Assembly (NCBI GenBank): GCA_020853525.1
Contig: JADYYS010000062.1
Coordinates: 1 to 44,661 of the forward strand
Origin: Ardenticatenales bacterium
GTDB lineage: Bacteria > Chloroflexota > Anaerolineae > Epilineales > Epilineaceae
DNA length: 44,661 nucleotides
Reading direction: 5' to 3'
The notes beneath the pieces were generated by a model that was not told the DNA's origin, ran no database searches, and was given only the letters and a program-made list of their open reading frames with translations. A program made the translations under genes and the position numbers. The stretch's first letter is position 1. Every line of letters begins with the position of its first letter. Shown here one piece after another: positions 7,602 through 16,710 of the stretch.

Positions 7602-9141
7602 GTCGAAACGCCACCGTACACCCGTCCACGTTCAACCCCACCAGCCCCTCGTCCGCCACCGTGATGACGTCCGCGCCGTTCACCGCCACCGTCCACCCCC
7701 CGCCGTCCACCGGCCGCGCCTCCAGCACGTCGCGCCCCGCCGCACGTCCCGGGTCCGCATCCGGCGCCCGCGCGCCCGCGAGCCATTGCCAGCCGGCGGG
7801 GGACATGCGGAACGCCCAGATGTCGCGACTGGCCAGGAGCTGGACGACGACGAAGTGGGCCGCGTCCGTGTAGCCGACGATGATGCCGGCGCGGAGCGGG
7901 CCGGCGAGCGGCTCGAGGGAGACGGCGAGGGGGGCGGATGCGGGACCGTCGTCGTCCGTGTCGGGCTGCGCGTCGGCGACCCACTTGCGGACGGCGATCG
8001 CGTTCACGCCCGACGCGCCGATGAGCGCATCGCCCCGCTGCTCGAACGCGCGCCAGACCTCGCGCCACGGCTGTTGGTGGCGGTTCAGCCAGGCGCGGTA
8101 GGCGGCGGCGTCGGCGTCATCGACGGGACCGAAGACGGCGGTCCACGCGGTGATGAGGTTCTCGCGGCGGTTCAGCCGATCGAACAGCGCGCGTGCCTCG
8201 GCCGGTCGCTCGTCGATCAGCCAGCTGACGACGCCCCAGCCGCTGGGCCGCGTCCAGCCGGCGCGGTCGGCGACGAGGCTGGCCAGGTCGCGCTCCTTCG
8301 CATCGAACTCGGCCAGCGCCTGGGCGGGGTAGTCCTCCAGCGAGATCGCAGGGACGATGCCGGTGGCGAGTCGCGACCCGTCCCAGTTGTGCATCCCGAA
8401 GTGCTCGGCTAGGCCTTCGCCATACCAGAAGCCGCTGTAGCCCTGGTTGCCGGTGGCGCTGAGGTAGTGGAACTGGTGGGTGGCCTCGTGGAGGATGAGC
8501 ATACGCGTGAAGTAGGCGCTGGGCTGGGCGAAGGCGTAGAAGGTGCGATTCGCCGGGTGGTAGTAGCCGCCGCCGCCGCCGTACGTGATCCCGTCCGCGG
8601 CCATCGCCGCGGCCATCGCGGCCGACGACCCGAAGATTTTGCCCGGCAGGCGCCCCGTCGGCCCGACGACCGGCGGTTCGGCGCCGAAGAACGCCGCCAG
8701 CTGGGGGTACGCGGACTCCAGCAATCGGCCGATGTCGGCGCCGTCGAGTCCGACGCCCGGCTCGACGTGGAGGTCGTAGTGCGCGGTGGTGACGCGGGAG
8801 CCGTCTACGGCGACGGCGGGGGTTGGGGCGGCGGTCGGGGCAAGCGTCGGGGTGGGCGTCGATGTCGCGTCCGGCGACGGCGTGGGCGAGGGGGAAGGGG
8901 AAGGCGACGATGTGGCGGAGGCCGTCGCGGTCAGCGGCGCGCTGGGGGCAACGGGCAGCGACGCGATGTCGACGCCGCGTCCGACGAACGGCAGCGCGAG
9001 CCGGGCCGCCGTCGGACCGTCGGCGTTCTGCGCGCGCAGGTCCGGGTGCGTGGCGATGGCCAGGGCCGTGGTGAGGACGATGACCGCCGCAGACCGCATG
9101 GAGCGCCACCGCATGGGAGGCAGGATGCCGGCGCGGCTCAT
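7585..9141 (-). CDS. Secreted HExxH metallopeptidase (gluzincin type)
   Basis: The 518-residue product has a signal or anchor (SAAVIVLTTALAIATHP, residues 17-33), then a Ser/Thr/Pro linker (about 65-112). A zinc-peptidase domain follows: His218-Glu219-Ala-Thr-His222 in ILHEATHQFHY and a third ligand candidate Glu246 in GEGLAEHF. This is the HExxH...GLAE layout of the peptidase MA-like/DUF1570 group. The C-terminal 150 residues look like a beta-sandwich (LRAGIIVGYTDAAHFVVVQLLA) of the LamG-like or laminin kind, which is a guess. The start is set by an ATGA overlap with the cytochrome stop codon, which implies translational coupling. The stop codon lies inside an interspersed repeat, so the true C-terminus may have been replaced. 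Confidence 0.75.
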   Translation of the reverse strand: MSRAGILPPMRWRSMRSAAVIVLTTALAIATHPDLRAQNADGPTAARLALPFVGRGVDIASLPVAPSAPLTATASATSSPSPSPSPTPSPDATSTPTPTLAPTAAPTPAVAVDGSRVTTAHYDLHVEPGVGLDGADIGRLLESAYPQLAAFFGAEPPVVGPTGRLPGKIFGSSAAMAAAMAADGITYGGGGGYYHPANRTFYAFAQPSAYFTRMLILHEATHQFHYLSATGNQGYSGFWYGEGLAEHFGMHNWDGSRLATGIVPAISLEDYPAQALAEFDAKERDLASLVADRAGWTRPSGWGVVSWLIDERPAEARALFDRLNRRENLITAWTAVFGPVDDADAAAYRAWLNRHQQPWREVWRAFEQRGDALIGASGVNAIAVRKWVADAQPDTDDDGPASAPLAVSLEPLAGPLRAGIIVGYTDAAHFVVVQLLASRDIWAFRMSPAGWQWLAGARAPDADPGRAAGRDVLEARPVDGGGWTVAVNGADVITVADEGLVGLNVDGCTVAFRPLPAR

Positions 9142-9674
9142 GGCGCCGCCTGCGGGCCGACTTCGCCCGCCGTGACCTGCGCCTGCCAATCCAACTGCTC
9201 GGGACCCCACGACGACTTGATGAACGTCAGCACCGCGCGCATGTCGTCGTCGCTCAGCACCCGTTCGTACCCAGGCATCTTGGACTCGGGCATGTAGATC
9301 GTCCCGCCCTTGGCGATGATCCGCAGGAGCTCGCCGTCCCCATGGTGCCACGTGTGGCCGCTGACGTCGTGCGGCGGGGCGGGCAGCGAGCCGTCGGGGA
9401 GCGGGCGCTTCCAATCCGGCTGGCCCTCGAGGTTGGCGCCGTGGCAGCTGGCGCAGTGGGCGGCGTAGAGCGCGGCGCCGCGGGCAACGACGGCGGCGGG
9501 GGTGCCGGCGACCGAAACGGCATTGTCCGTCACGGCGTCGTCAGCCGATCGCGATCGCCCCTGCTGGCCGCGCATCGCCGCCGCCATCGCCGCCGACATC
9601 GCGACGACGAGCGCGACGACGCCTACGACAGCGATCCCGTTGGTGTGACGGCGGGTGGGCGCGGGGTTGTCCAT
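9138..9674 (-). CDS. Membrane-anchored c-type cytochrome
   Basis: A 178-residue protein with an N-terminal membrane helix (IAVVGVVALVVAMSAAMAAAM, about 14-34) and one class I cytochrome c domain. Cys74-Ala-Ser-Cys77-His78 binds haem covalently; MPESKMPGY supplies a distal methionine (Met133 or Met128). The sequence around the haem site (GAALYAAHCASCHGANLEGQ) and LSDDDMRAVLTFIKSSWG at the end are typical of electron-transfer cytochromes facing the outside. It probably passes electrons within a respiratory chain, but no oxidase or reductase is adjacent. The gene precedes, and overlaps by four bases, the metallopeptidase gene. Coupling of these two is odd because no functional link is known. Confidence 0.88.
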   Translation of the reverse strand: MDNPAPTRRHTNGIAVVGVVALVVAMSAAMAAAMRGQQGRSRSADDAVTDNAVSVAGTPAAVVARGAALYAAHCASCHGANLEGQPDWKRPLPDGSLPAPPHDVSGHTWHHGDGELLRIIAKGGTIYMPESKMPGYERVLSDDDMRAVLTFIKSSWGPEQLDWQAQVTAGEVGPQAAP

Positions 9675-9746
9675 GGGCGCATGGTACTTCGATTGTGCCG
9701 CGAAATGCCTGGCCGACGTCGATCGGGCGTGCTGTCGACACCAGCG

Positions 9747-10937
9747 TCACGGCCCCACCACCTCGATCAACGCCCGCGGGATCGGGAACGTGCGCCGGCG
9801 GCCGAGCGTGTCCTGGAACGTGCCGACGGCACGGCGGGGCAGGACGATGGCGCCGGGTGCAAACGTCGTCACCTGGTAGGCGAACGTGACGGACCGCGCG
9901 GGCACCACCGACTCGGCCCAGGCGACGGTTGCGCCGGCGGTATCGGCGATGCTGGGCCGGGGGCGTACGGTGTCGGCGAGGAGCTCGACGGAAGACGGGA
10001 GCGTGTCGGTGATGGCGATCCGCTGGACGAACACCGTCTGGTACTCGCCCATCGCGCCGTCGACGATGTTCGTCAGTCCGTCCAGCGCGTCGCCCGCGCG
10101 GCCGGAGCCGGTGGCGAACGCATAGCGCGGCGACGTGGCGGCGCTGCGCAGGCACGGCGCGTGGGCCGCGCCGCCGACGGCCAGCGTGGCCAACAGGATG
10201 CCCTGTCCCTTGGCCGTTCCGGCCGTGCGCATGACCTCGCCGCAGCCGGTGTTGCCGGGCGCGACCATGTCGTTCGGCCACGCCGTCACGAGCACCAGGA
10301 TCTCACGCGGCTCGATCGGCCCGGGTGGGTTCGATCGGCTGCGCCGGAGCAGCGCGATGCCTTCGGCGATGCCGACCGCCGGCCGGGCGTCGCCGTTCGT
10401 GCCGAGGCGGGCGAGGCAGCGGCGGACGGCTTTCACGTTGTCGCTCGGCCTGCACGAGACCGTCGCGCTCGTGTGGAAGCCGATGACGCCGACCATCAAG
10501 CCGCGCCCGTCGCCCAGACCGAGCGTCCCGATCCATGTGTCCAGCGCGGTCCGGAGCGCATCGCCCGCGGGTTCGGCCATCCGGAGCGACGTGTCCACCG
10601 CCAACACCAGGCGAACCGGGAACGGCTCGCCTTGGCAGGCCGTGTCGACGCGGATCGTCACCGTCACCGGCTCGCCCACGCGCGCCGCGATGTGGTTTGG
10701 CTCGCGACTGGCCACGGCCACGCAGGGGGACGCAGGCGCGCCGTAGGCCTTGGTCGTTGGATCACCGTTGGCTGCGTCCTCGGGCAGCGCCAAGTGCTCC
10801 GCGGCGGCCGGCTCGTCGGGCGCCGCGGCGGCCGGGCGGGTGGGCGCCGGCAGCGCGACGAACGCGGTGGCGGTGGCGGCGGCGAAGAGGATCGGTAGGG
10901 CGAGGCGGGGGATCAGGCGGGGGATGAGGCGGAACAT
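9747..10937 (-). CDS. vWA-domain surface protein with degenerate MIDAS
   Basis: A 396-residue protein with a signal or anchor (LALPILFAAATATAFVALPA, residues 12-31), then a beta-domain and a von Willebrand A domain from about residue 105. The metal-site motif DxSxS reads Asp115-Thr-Ser117-Leu-Arg119, so its last serine is arginine, and metal-dependent adhesion may be lost. The following GLMVGVIGFHTSATV, ILVLVTAWPND and GILLATLAVGG are vWA strands. The C-terminal beta-domain (VQRIAITDTLPSSVEL) resembles DUF11-type modules. The ATG at 10937 sits nine bases after AAGGAG; the ATG at 10943 is only three bases away and is less likely. It is a paralogue of the gene at 11864-13246. Confidence 0.78.
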   Translation of the reverse strand: MFRLIPRLIPRLALPILFAAATATAFVALPAPTRPAAAAPDEPAAAEHLALPEDAANGDPTTKAYGAPASPCVAVASREPNHIAARVGEPVTVTIRVDTACQGEPFPVRLVLAVDTSLRMAEPAGDALRTALDTWIGTLGLGDGRGLMVGVIGFHTSATVSCRPSDNVKAVRRCLARLGTNGDARPAVGIAEGIALLRRSRSNPPGPIEPREILVLVTAWPNDMVAPGNTGCGEVMRTAGTAKGQGILLATLAVGGAAHAPCLRSAATSPRYAFATGSGRAGDALDGLTNIVDGAMGEYQTVFVQRIAITDTLPSSVELLADTVRPRPSIADTAGATVAWAESVVPARSVTFAYQVTTFAPGAIVLPRRAVGTFQDTLGRRRTFPIPRALIEVVGP

Positions 10938-11183
10938 GGGCATGGACTCCTTGTTGTCGGCGATGACGCTCGCCCGAGTCGACGGGACGTCGCGGCGATG
11001 GTCGGCGGCGGTGGGCGGACCGACCCACGGATAAGAACACGGCCGAAGGCGCCGATCGGACATGGCGTTGCGATGACGGGCCGTTGGCTGGGCATCCTGG
11101 ACGCTGACGGCGGTGGGCCGCGGTGCTACGATCCATCGGCGATGCCGGGCCGCCGATCGGCGCTGCTCCTCCAGGACGATGCG

Positions 11184-11741
11184 ATGACGACCTCGATCTC
11201 GATCCCCGCCGCCCGCGCCCTCATGCACGACTGGACCGCCAACCCGGCGCTGCGCCACCACATGGAGGCCGTCGCCGCGTGCGTGGCCGCGTACGCCGCC
11301 GAGCTCGCGCCGGACGAGGTCGAGCGCTGGACGGTGTGCGGGCTGCTGCACGACTTCGACTACGAGCGGCATCCGACACCCGCCGAGCACCCGTTCGTCG
11401 GCGTCACGCACCTGCGGGAGCGCGGCGATGTGGACGAGGGCGTCATCGAGGCGATCCTCGGCCACGCGACGTATTCCGGCGTGCCGCGGACGACGCCGCT
11501 GGCCAAGGCGCTGTTCGCGTGCGACGAGCTGGCCGGGTTCATCGTGGCGTGCGGCAAGGTGCGGCCGGACTCTCTGGCGTCGCTGGACGCGGGCGGCGTG
11601 CGGAAAAAGCTGAAGAACAAGGCGTTCGCGGCGGCGGTGTCGCGGGAGGACATCGCGCTGGGGATCGAGGAGATGGGGGTCGATGAGGACGCGCACTTTG
11701 CGCGGTGTGTGGCGGCAATTCGGGAGGCGGGGCTGGGCTAG
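11184..11741 (+). CDS. HD-domain hydrolase
   Basis: The 185-residue product is a metal-dependent phosphohydrolase-type HD protein. The metal-binding pattern is visible as NPALRHHMEAV, then VCGLLHDFDYER with His-Asp, then a distal histidine in EAILGHATY. Proteins of this size and pattern are usually annotated as HDIG or HD family hydrolases acting on nucleotides, but the substrate is not known. I chose the ATG at 11184 because AGGA lies nearby and conserved sequence begins right after; an in-frame extension reaches 10998 without support. It is a lone plus-strand gene between minus-strand vWA genes. Another HD protein of similar size lies at 44017-44571, but the two are not close copies. Confidence 0.8.
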   Translation: MTTSISIPAARALMHDWTANPALRHHMEAVAACVAAYAAELAPDEVERWTVCGLLHDFDYERHPTPAEHPFVGVTHLRERGDVDEGVIEAILGHATYSGVPRTTPLAKALFACDELAGFIVACGKVRPDSLASLDAGGVRKKLKNKAFAAAVSREDIALGIEEMGVDEDAHFARCVAAIREAGLG

Positions 11742-11813
11742 TACTCTGTCGCTGCAGGGTCTGCGGATAACCACCTCTGTCGGATATCCGACGCGTGTCC
11801 TGTGACGGAGTAC
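11741..11813. repeat. Nested palindromes between convergent genes
   Basis: GTACTCTGTC (11741-11750) pairs with GACGGAGTAC (11804-11813) with one mismatch. Inside lies a perfect 14-base palindrome GTCGGATATCCGAC (11779-11792). The structure sits between the stop of the HD gene and the stop of the minus-strand vWA gene, so a bidirectional terminator or a protein-binding site is possible. There is no T-tract. Confidence 0.5.
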
Positions 11814-11863
11814 CGGGTTGGATGGGCAACGATGGATTCATTGCGTCGACGGACGCCCGGCCG

Positions 11864-13246
11864 TCACCCGCACCCACACTTGAACACGACCCCGTTGAAC
11901 ACCGGATGCCACGGCAGGTTCCCGTTCCGCAGGTCCAGCCACCGCCGCGGCGGGTTCATCGGCCCAATCGGCTGCCCGACGCGGCACGGGACGCCCCAAC
12001 CGCCGACGCGGGATGGGTCGGCAAGGGCGGCGTCGATGGCGGCCTTGGGGATGCGGGCGGCGAGGCGGGGGCAGGCGGCCGGGTCGGGCGGCGCGGGCGT
12101 TGCGGTCGGTCCGATGGCGGTCGGCAACGGCGGTCGGTCGGACGTCGGCGTCGCGGGGCCGGGGGTGAGCGTCGGGGGGTTCAGCATGACCTCGACGCGC
12201 GGGATCGGGAACGCGAAGGCCCCGCCGGCCCGGACGACATCGGTGAACGCGGCCGTCGACGTCGTGAGCACCGGATAGGTGCCGGTCGCCATCGGGACGC
12301 GTACGTCGAAGCGGTAGACAGGGCTCGGCAACCAGACGTCGGAACCGTCCCAGCGCAGCGTCCGCAAGTCGGGGCTGACCGACGCGGCGGGCGGGTTCGC
12401 CGTGTCCTCGATGAGCGTCATGTTCGCGGCCAGCGTGGCCGTGATCACCAGACGCCGCAGCCAGCCGAAGGCGAGTTGCCCGCGGATCGCTTCGAAGATA
12501 CTGCCGACCTGTCCGACCTGGCGCGCCTCGTAGAACGAACGCGGGCTCGTCGCGATCGAGCGCATGCACGCCACGTCGCAGCCGCCGCCGAGGCAGATCG
12601 GGAAGAGCTGAATCCCTTGTCCTCTTGCCTGCCCGGCGGCACCCATCATCGGGCCGCAGCCGCTGTTGTTCGCGCCGTCGGACAGGACGATCATCACCTC
12701 CCGCAACCGGTCGCGGTCGGTTGCTTCGGCCCGTCCGTGGTTGAGCACGCCAAGGCCCGCCTTGATCCCGCAGTCGATGCACGTGTTGCCCGCGGCGCCG
12801 ACCCGCTGGATGCAGCCGACCGCCTGGGAGCGCCGGTTCGTCAGCTGGCACAATACCTTGGCCGCATCGTTGAACATGACCACTCCGACCTGCGTGCCCG
12901 GCGTCACCGGCAGCATCAACGCGTCGACGAGGGCCACGGCGGCGGCCTTCACCGTCACCTGGAGGTCGGCCATCGAACCTGAGCCGTCGAGCACGAGGAC
13001 GATGTGCAGCTCGCTCGAGATGACCCCGCAGCCGTCGAACGCGGCCCGCAGCGTGACGCGCGTCACCTCGCCGGGCGCGAGGACGCCGGGCTCGGCGACG
13101 GCCTCGGGGCGGGGGACGCAGGACGACGCGGATGGGGGTGGCTGGGCGGAGGCGGGTCGCGTCGGGAGGGCGGCCAGAGCCGTGGCGGCGACGACGACGG
13201 CGAGCACGATCGCCCGGGCGATCGAGGGAAACAGAATTCGACGCAT
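11864..13246 (-). CDS. vWA-domain surface protein with intact MIDAS and Cys-rich body
   Basis: A 460-residue secreted protein: signal segment (AIVLAVVVAATALAALP, residues 12-28), then a vWA domain with an intact metal site Asp87-Gly-Ser89-Gly-Ser91 in HIVLVLDGSGSM. Further vWA strands are VGVVMFNDAAKV and LREVMIVLSDGANNSGC. Unusually many cysteines (for example CIDCGIKAG, CLGGGCDVAC, FKCGCG at the very end) suggest disulfides. A beta-domain (about 270-370) is followed by a Pro/Thr linker and an 80-residue C-terminal module that lacks a membrane helix. AAGGA lies ten bases before the ATG. It is the best-preserved of three related sequences here; the others are the gene at 9747 and the fragment at 6992. 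Confidence 0.82.
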   Translation of the reverse strand: MRRILFPSIARAIVLAVVVAATALAALPTRPASAQPPPSASSCVPRPEAVAEPGVLAPGEVTRVTLRAAFDGCGVISSELHIVLVLDGSGSMADLQVTVKAAAVALVDALMLPVTPGTQVGVVMFNDAAKVLCQLTNRRSQAVGCIQRVGAAGNTCIDCGIKAGLGVLNHGRAEATDRDRLREVMIVLSDGANNSGCGPMMGAAGQARGQGIQLFPICLGGGCDVACMRSIATSPRSFYEARQVGQVGSIFEAIRGQLAFGWLRRLVITATLAANMTLIEDTANPPAASVSPDLRTLRWDGSDVWLPSPVYRFDVRVPMATGTYPVLTTSTAAFTDVVRAGGAFAFPIPRVEVMLNPPTLTPGPATPTSDRPPLPTAIGPTATPAPPDPAACPRLAARIPKAAIDAALADPSRVGGWGVPCRVGQPIGPMNPPRRWLDLRNGNLPWHPVFNGVVFKCGCG

Positions 13247-13292
13247 GGCTGAGGTGTCCTTCGTGCCCGCGGGCGATCGCGCGAGAGCGGGT

Positions 13293-13336
13293 CGCGCCGG
13301 CCGTGGCGGTGAAGGGAGGCGCGATCGGCCGGCGCG
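13293..13336 (-). terminator. Possible terminator of gcdH
   Basis: CGCGCCGGCC (13293-13302) and GGCCGGCGCG (13327-13336) form a 10-bp inverted repeat with a 24-base loop, about 40 bases beyond the gcdH stop on the minus strand. There is no T-run, so the role is uncertain. Confidence 0.3.
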
Positions 13337-13374
13337 TTAGCTACAACACGCCACGGCGTCGTTCGCGGACCTGA

Positions 13375-14601
13375 TCAATCGAACGCGCTGATCCCGGTCT
13401 GTGCCCGCCCCAGAATCAACGCATGGATGTCATGCGTCCCCTCGTACGTGTTCACCGCTTCCAGGTTCAGTACGTGGCGGATCACGTTGTACTCGTCGGC
13501 GATGCCGTTGCCGCCGTGCATGTCGCGGCTCACGCGGGCGATGTCGAGGGCCTTGCCGCAGTTGTTGCGCTTGATGAGGGAGATCATCTCGGGCGTCGCC
13601 TGGTGGGCGTCCTTCAGGCGGCCGACGCGCAGGGCCGCCTGCAATCCGAGCGCGATCTCGGTCTGCATATCGGCCAACTTCTTCTGGATCAGCTGGTTGG
13701 CGGCCAGCGGCCGGCCGAACTGCTTGCGGTCGAGCGTGTACTGCCGCGCGGCGTGCCAGCAGAACTCGGCCGCGCCCATCACGCCCCACGAGATGCCGTA
13801 GCGCGCGTTGTTCAGGCAGCTGAACGGACCCTTCAGGCCTTCGACGCCCGGCAGGAGGTGGTCGTCCGTCACGAAGACGTCGTCCATCACGATCATGCCG
13901 GTCGGCGAGGCACGCAACGAGAACTTGCCCTCGATCTTGGGGGCCGACAGGCCCGGCATCCCGGCATCGAGGACGAAGCCGCGGATCACGTCGTCCTCCG
14001 TCTTCGCCCAGATCACGAACACGTCGGCGATCGGGCTGTTCGTGATCCAGGTCTTGGCACCCTTCAGCTTGTAGCCGCCGTCCACCTTCACGGCGCGGCT
14101 GATCATGCCGCCCGGGTCGGAGCCGTGATCCGGCTCCGTCAGGCCGAAGCAGCCGACCCACTCGCCGGAGGCCAGCTTGGGCAGGTACTTCCGGCGCTGC
14201 GCCTCGGTCCCGAAGTCATAGATCGGGTACATCACCAGGCTCGACTGGACGCTGGCGGTCGAGCGGTAGGCCGAGTCCACGCGCTCGATCTCGCGGGCGA
14301 TCAGGCCGTAGCTCACGTAGCCGACGCCGGCGCAGCCGTATTCCTCGGGCAGCGTCGGGCCGAGGAAGCCGAGCGCGCCCATCTCCTCGAACACGGCGCG
14401 GTCGAACGTCTCGTGCCGGTGGCCCATGAGGACGCGCGGCATGAGCTTGGCCTGGGCGTAGTCGCGCGCCGCGCCCATGACCATCCGCTCTTCTTCGGAG
14501 AGCTGGTCGTCGAGGAGGAACGGGTCCTCCCACTTGAAGTGGGGCTTGGCGCCGCCGGCGCGAACGGTGCCGTCGACGATATCGGTGGCCATCACGCCCA
14601 T
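13375..14601 (-). CDS. gcdH: Glutaryl-CoA dehydrogenase
   Basis: The 408-residue flavoprotein oxidises and decarboxylates glutaryl-CoA to crotonyl-CoA in lysine, tryptophan and benzoyl-CoA breakdown. Recognition rests on stretches shared with human and bacterial [41 protein letters not shown], and the terminal [17 protein letters not shown], whose Glu387 is the catalytic base. These distinguish it from other acyl-CoA dehydrogenases. The start is the ATG with AGGAG six bases upstream; an in-frame extension to 14700 lacks such a site. The gene stands alone, with a divergent transporter gene 150 bases away. The transporter is of an SLC13 type that can carry dicarboxylates, so a shared role in glutarate use is possible but unproven. 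Confidence 0.93.
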   Translation of the reverse strand: MGVMATDIVDGTVRAGGAKPHFKWEDPFLLDDQLSEEERMVMGAARDYAQAKLMPRVLMGHRHETFDRAVFEEMGALGFLGPTLPEEYGCAGVGYVSYGLIAREIERVDSAYRSTASVQSSLVMYPIYDFGTEAQRRKYLPKLASGEWVGCFGLTEPDHGSDPGGMISRAVKVDGGYKLKGAKTWITNSPIADVFVIWAKTEDDVIRGFVLDAGMPGLSAPKIEGKFSLRASPTGMIVMDDVFVTDDHLLPGVEGLKGPFSCLNNARYGISWGVMGAAEFCWHAARQYTLDRKQFGRPLAANQLIQKKLADMQTEIALGLQAALRVGRLKDAHQATPEMISLIKRNNCGKALDIARVSRDMHGGNGIADEYNVIRHVLNLEAVNTYEGTHDIHALILGRAQTGISAFD

Positions 14602-14753
14602 CGTGGTCTCCTCTGCGCGTCGCGTTCCGGCGCGCGTCGCCGGGGGCGGGGCGTCATGATAGACCAGCCCGCGGCGACGCGCGGGTTGACTCGGCGGCAC
14701 CCGTCCGACACCATCGGCGTTCCGGCCCCCGACGTGCCCGCGGAGCCCGCTGT

Positions 14754-16517
14754 ATGCAGATTGCGATCGTCCTCGGCCTGCTCGGGGTCACCGTCGTGCT
14801 GTTCGCGACCGAGAAGGTGCCGGTCGACGTGATCACCCTGATCATGCTCATCGCTCTGGTGATGACCGGCGTCCTGACGGTGGACCAGGCGTTCGCCGGG
14901 TTCAGCGACGCCATCCTCGTCATCCTCGCGTCGCTGTTCGTGATCAGCGGAGCGCTCGAGCGCAGCGGCGTCATGGATGCGCTCGGCGCGCGCCTGCACA
15001 TGCTTGCTCGCGGTGGGACGAACCGCTTCGTGTTGACGGTCATGGCGACGGTCGGCGCCATGTCGGCGTTCGCCAACAACACCACCACCACGGCCGTCTT
15101 CCTGCCGCCCGTCCTCGGGGTTGCGCGCAAGATGAAGGTCAGCCCGTCGAAGGTGCTGATGCCGCTCGCGCACGCCTCGATCCTGGGCGGCACGTGCACG
15201 TTGATCGGGACGTCGACGAACGTGGCGGTCAGCGGCTACATCGTACGCCACGGCATGCGGCCGATCGGCATCTTCGAGCTGGCGCCGATCGGTCTCGTCA
15301 TCGTCGCGGTCGGCATCGCGTACATGCTTCTCGTTGGGCGCCACCTGTTGCCCGATCACAAGCCGGAAACGCTGGCCGAGGGTTACGAGATCCGGGAGTA
15401 CCTCAGCGAAGTCGTGGTCCCCGAAGGATCGCCGCTCATCGGGCAGCGGATCTTCGGCTCCGAGCTGGCGGCGATGGGCGTGCGCGTCCTCAAGGTCGCC
15501 CGCGACGGCACGACGTTCATGCCGCAGCCGCGAACCGTCATCCGGGCCGGCGACGTGTACTTCGTGCAGGGGCGATCCGAGGACTTGGTGAAGATCAAGG
15601 CGAGGGCCGGCATCGAGATCCGCCCCGAGACCAAGCTGTCCGACCTCGGAACGCAAGGCGATGCCATCCGGGTCGTCGAGATGATCGTCACCCCGCAATC
15701 GGACCTGCAGGGCCGCAACCTCCAGGAAGCAAACTTCCGTGAGCGCTACGGGCTCACGGTGCTGGCGATCTACCGGCACGGCCATTCCTTGGTGGACAAG
15801 CTGTCGCGCGTCGTGCTGCAGACCGGCGACCTGTTGCTCGTTCAGGGACCGACCGAGCGCCTGACCTATCTGCGCCGCCATCCCGACCTCTGGACGCTCG
15901 AGGAACTCGATCCCGCGCTCTATGCGTCGCCCCGGAACGGGTTGATCACGGCTGCGGTCTTCGGCGCGGCGCTCGTGCTCGGCTTCCTCGGCTGGGTCCC
16001 GCTGCCGATCGGCATCCTCGCCGCCGCTCTGTGGGCCGTGCTGTCGCGCGCCATCACGATGGACGAGGCCTACGCGTTCATCGACTGGCGATTGCTCATC
16101 CTGATCGGTGGCATGACCGCATTCGGTATCGCGATGGATCAGAGCGGCGCGGCGAGCTTCCTGGCCGACGGTATCGTCGGCGCGCTCCAGCCGTGGGGGG
16201 ATCGCGTCGTCCTGGCGGGCTTCTTCGCGCTGACGCTGATCCTGACCCAGCCGATGTCGAACGCGGCCGCGGCCCTCGTTGTGCTTCCGGTCGCCATCGA
16301 GGCTGCCCGGTCGCTCGGCGCCGACGAGCGCACGTTTGCGATCGCGATCATGCTCGGGGCATCCGTGTCGCTGATCACACCCTTCGAGCCGTCCTGCATC
16401 CTGGTGTACGGTCCGGGCAAGTACCGCTTCCGCGACTTCGTCAAGGTCGGCTTTCCCTTGACGCTCATCCTGATGGCCGTCGTCCTCTTCCTTGTCCCGC
16501 TGTTCTGGCCGATGTGA
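14754..16517 (+). CDS. SLC13-family transporter with two RCK_C domains
   Basis: The 587-residue membrane protein has two hydrophobic halves flanking a soluble centre. The N-half contains [15 protein letters not shown] and the signature [13 protein letters not shown] of the DASS/ArsB superfamily. Residues of about 200-375 hold two RCK_C (TrkA C-terminal) regulatory domains, seen as [14 protein letters not shown]...[11 protein letters not shown] and [14 protein letters not shown]...[12 protein letters not shown]. The C-half ends [19 protein letters not shown] and [19 protein letters not shown]. Members carry sodium-coupled di- or tricarboxylates, sulfate or related anions; the substrate cannot be named here. 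GGAG lies eight bases before the ATG. It diverges from gcdH. Confidence 0.85.
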   Translation: MQIAIVLGLLGVTVVLFATEKVPVDVITLIMLIALVMTGVLTVDQAFAGFSDAILVILASLFVISGALERSGVMDALGARLHMLARGGTNRFVLTVMATVGAMSAFANNTTTTAVFLPPVLGVARKMKVSPSKVLMPLAHASILGGTCTLIGTSTNVAVSGYIVRHGMRPIGIFELAPIGLVIVAVGIAYMLLVGRHLLPDHKPETLAEGYEIREYLSEVVVPEGSPLIGQRIFGSELAAMGVRVLKVARDGTTFMPQPRTVIRAGDVYFVQGRSEDLVKIKARAGIEIRPETKLSDLGTQGDAIRVVEMIVTPQSDLQGRNLQEANFRERYGLTVLAIYRHGHSLVDKLSRVVLQTGDLLLVQGPTERLTYLRRHPDLWTLEELDPALYASPRNGLITAAVFGAALVLGFLGWVPLPIGILAAALWAVLSRAITMDEAYAFIDWRLLILIGGMTAFGIAMDQSGAASFLADGIVGALQPWGDRVVLAGFFALTLILTQPMSNAAAALVVLPVAIEAARSLGADERTFAIAIMLGASVSLITPFEPSCILVYGPGKYRFRDFVKVGFPLTLILMAVVLFLVPLFWPM

Positions 16518-16542
16518 CGGGCCTGCGCCGGAGCGGGCGCGC

Positions 16543-16548
16543 TACAAT
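16543..16548 (+). promoter_or_regulatory. -10 box of the tRNA-Val gene
   Basis: TACAAT lies 53 bases before the tRNA 5' end. No clear -35 is visible, so this is a moderate call. Confidence 0.4.
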
Positions 16549-16601
16549 GGCCAGGTCGCGCGTCGGCCCGGCCCTTGGTGGGCCCGGCCTAGCGTTCGTC
16601 C

Positions 16602-16675
<74 letters not shown>

Positions 16676-16710
16676 CATGGGCGATCGATAGCCGCCGGTG
16701 GTGCGGCTAC

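Noticed and set aside
11123-11183. Upstream in-frame or other-frame start for the HD protein at 11184
   Set aside because: The ATG at 11142 is in another frame, and the in-frame extension lacks any conserved residues.
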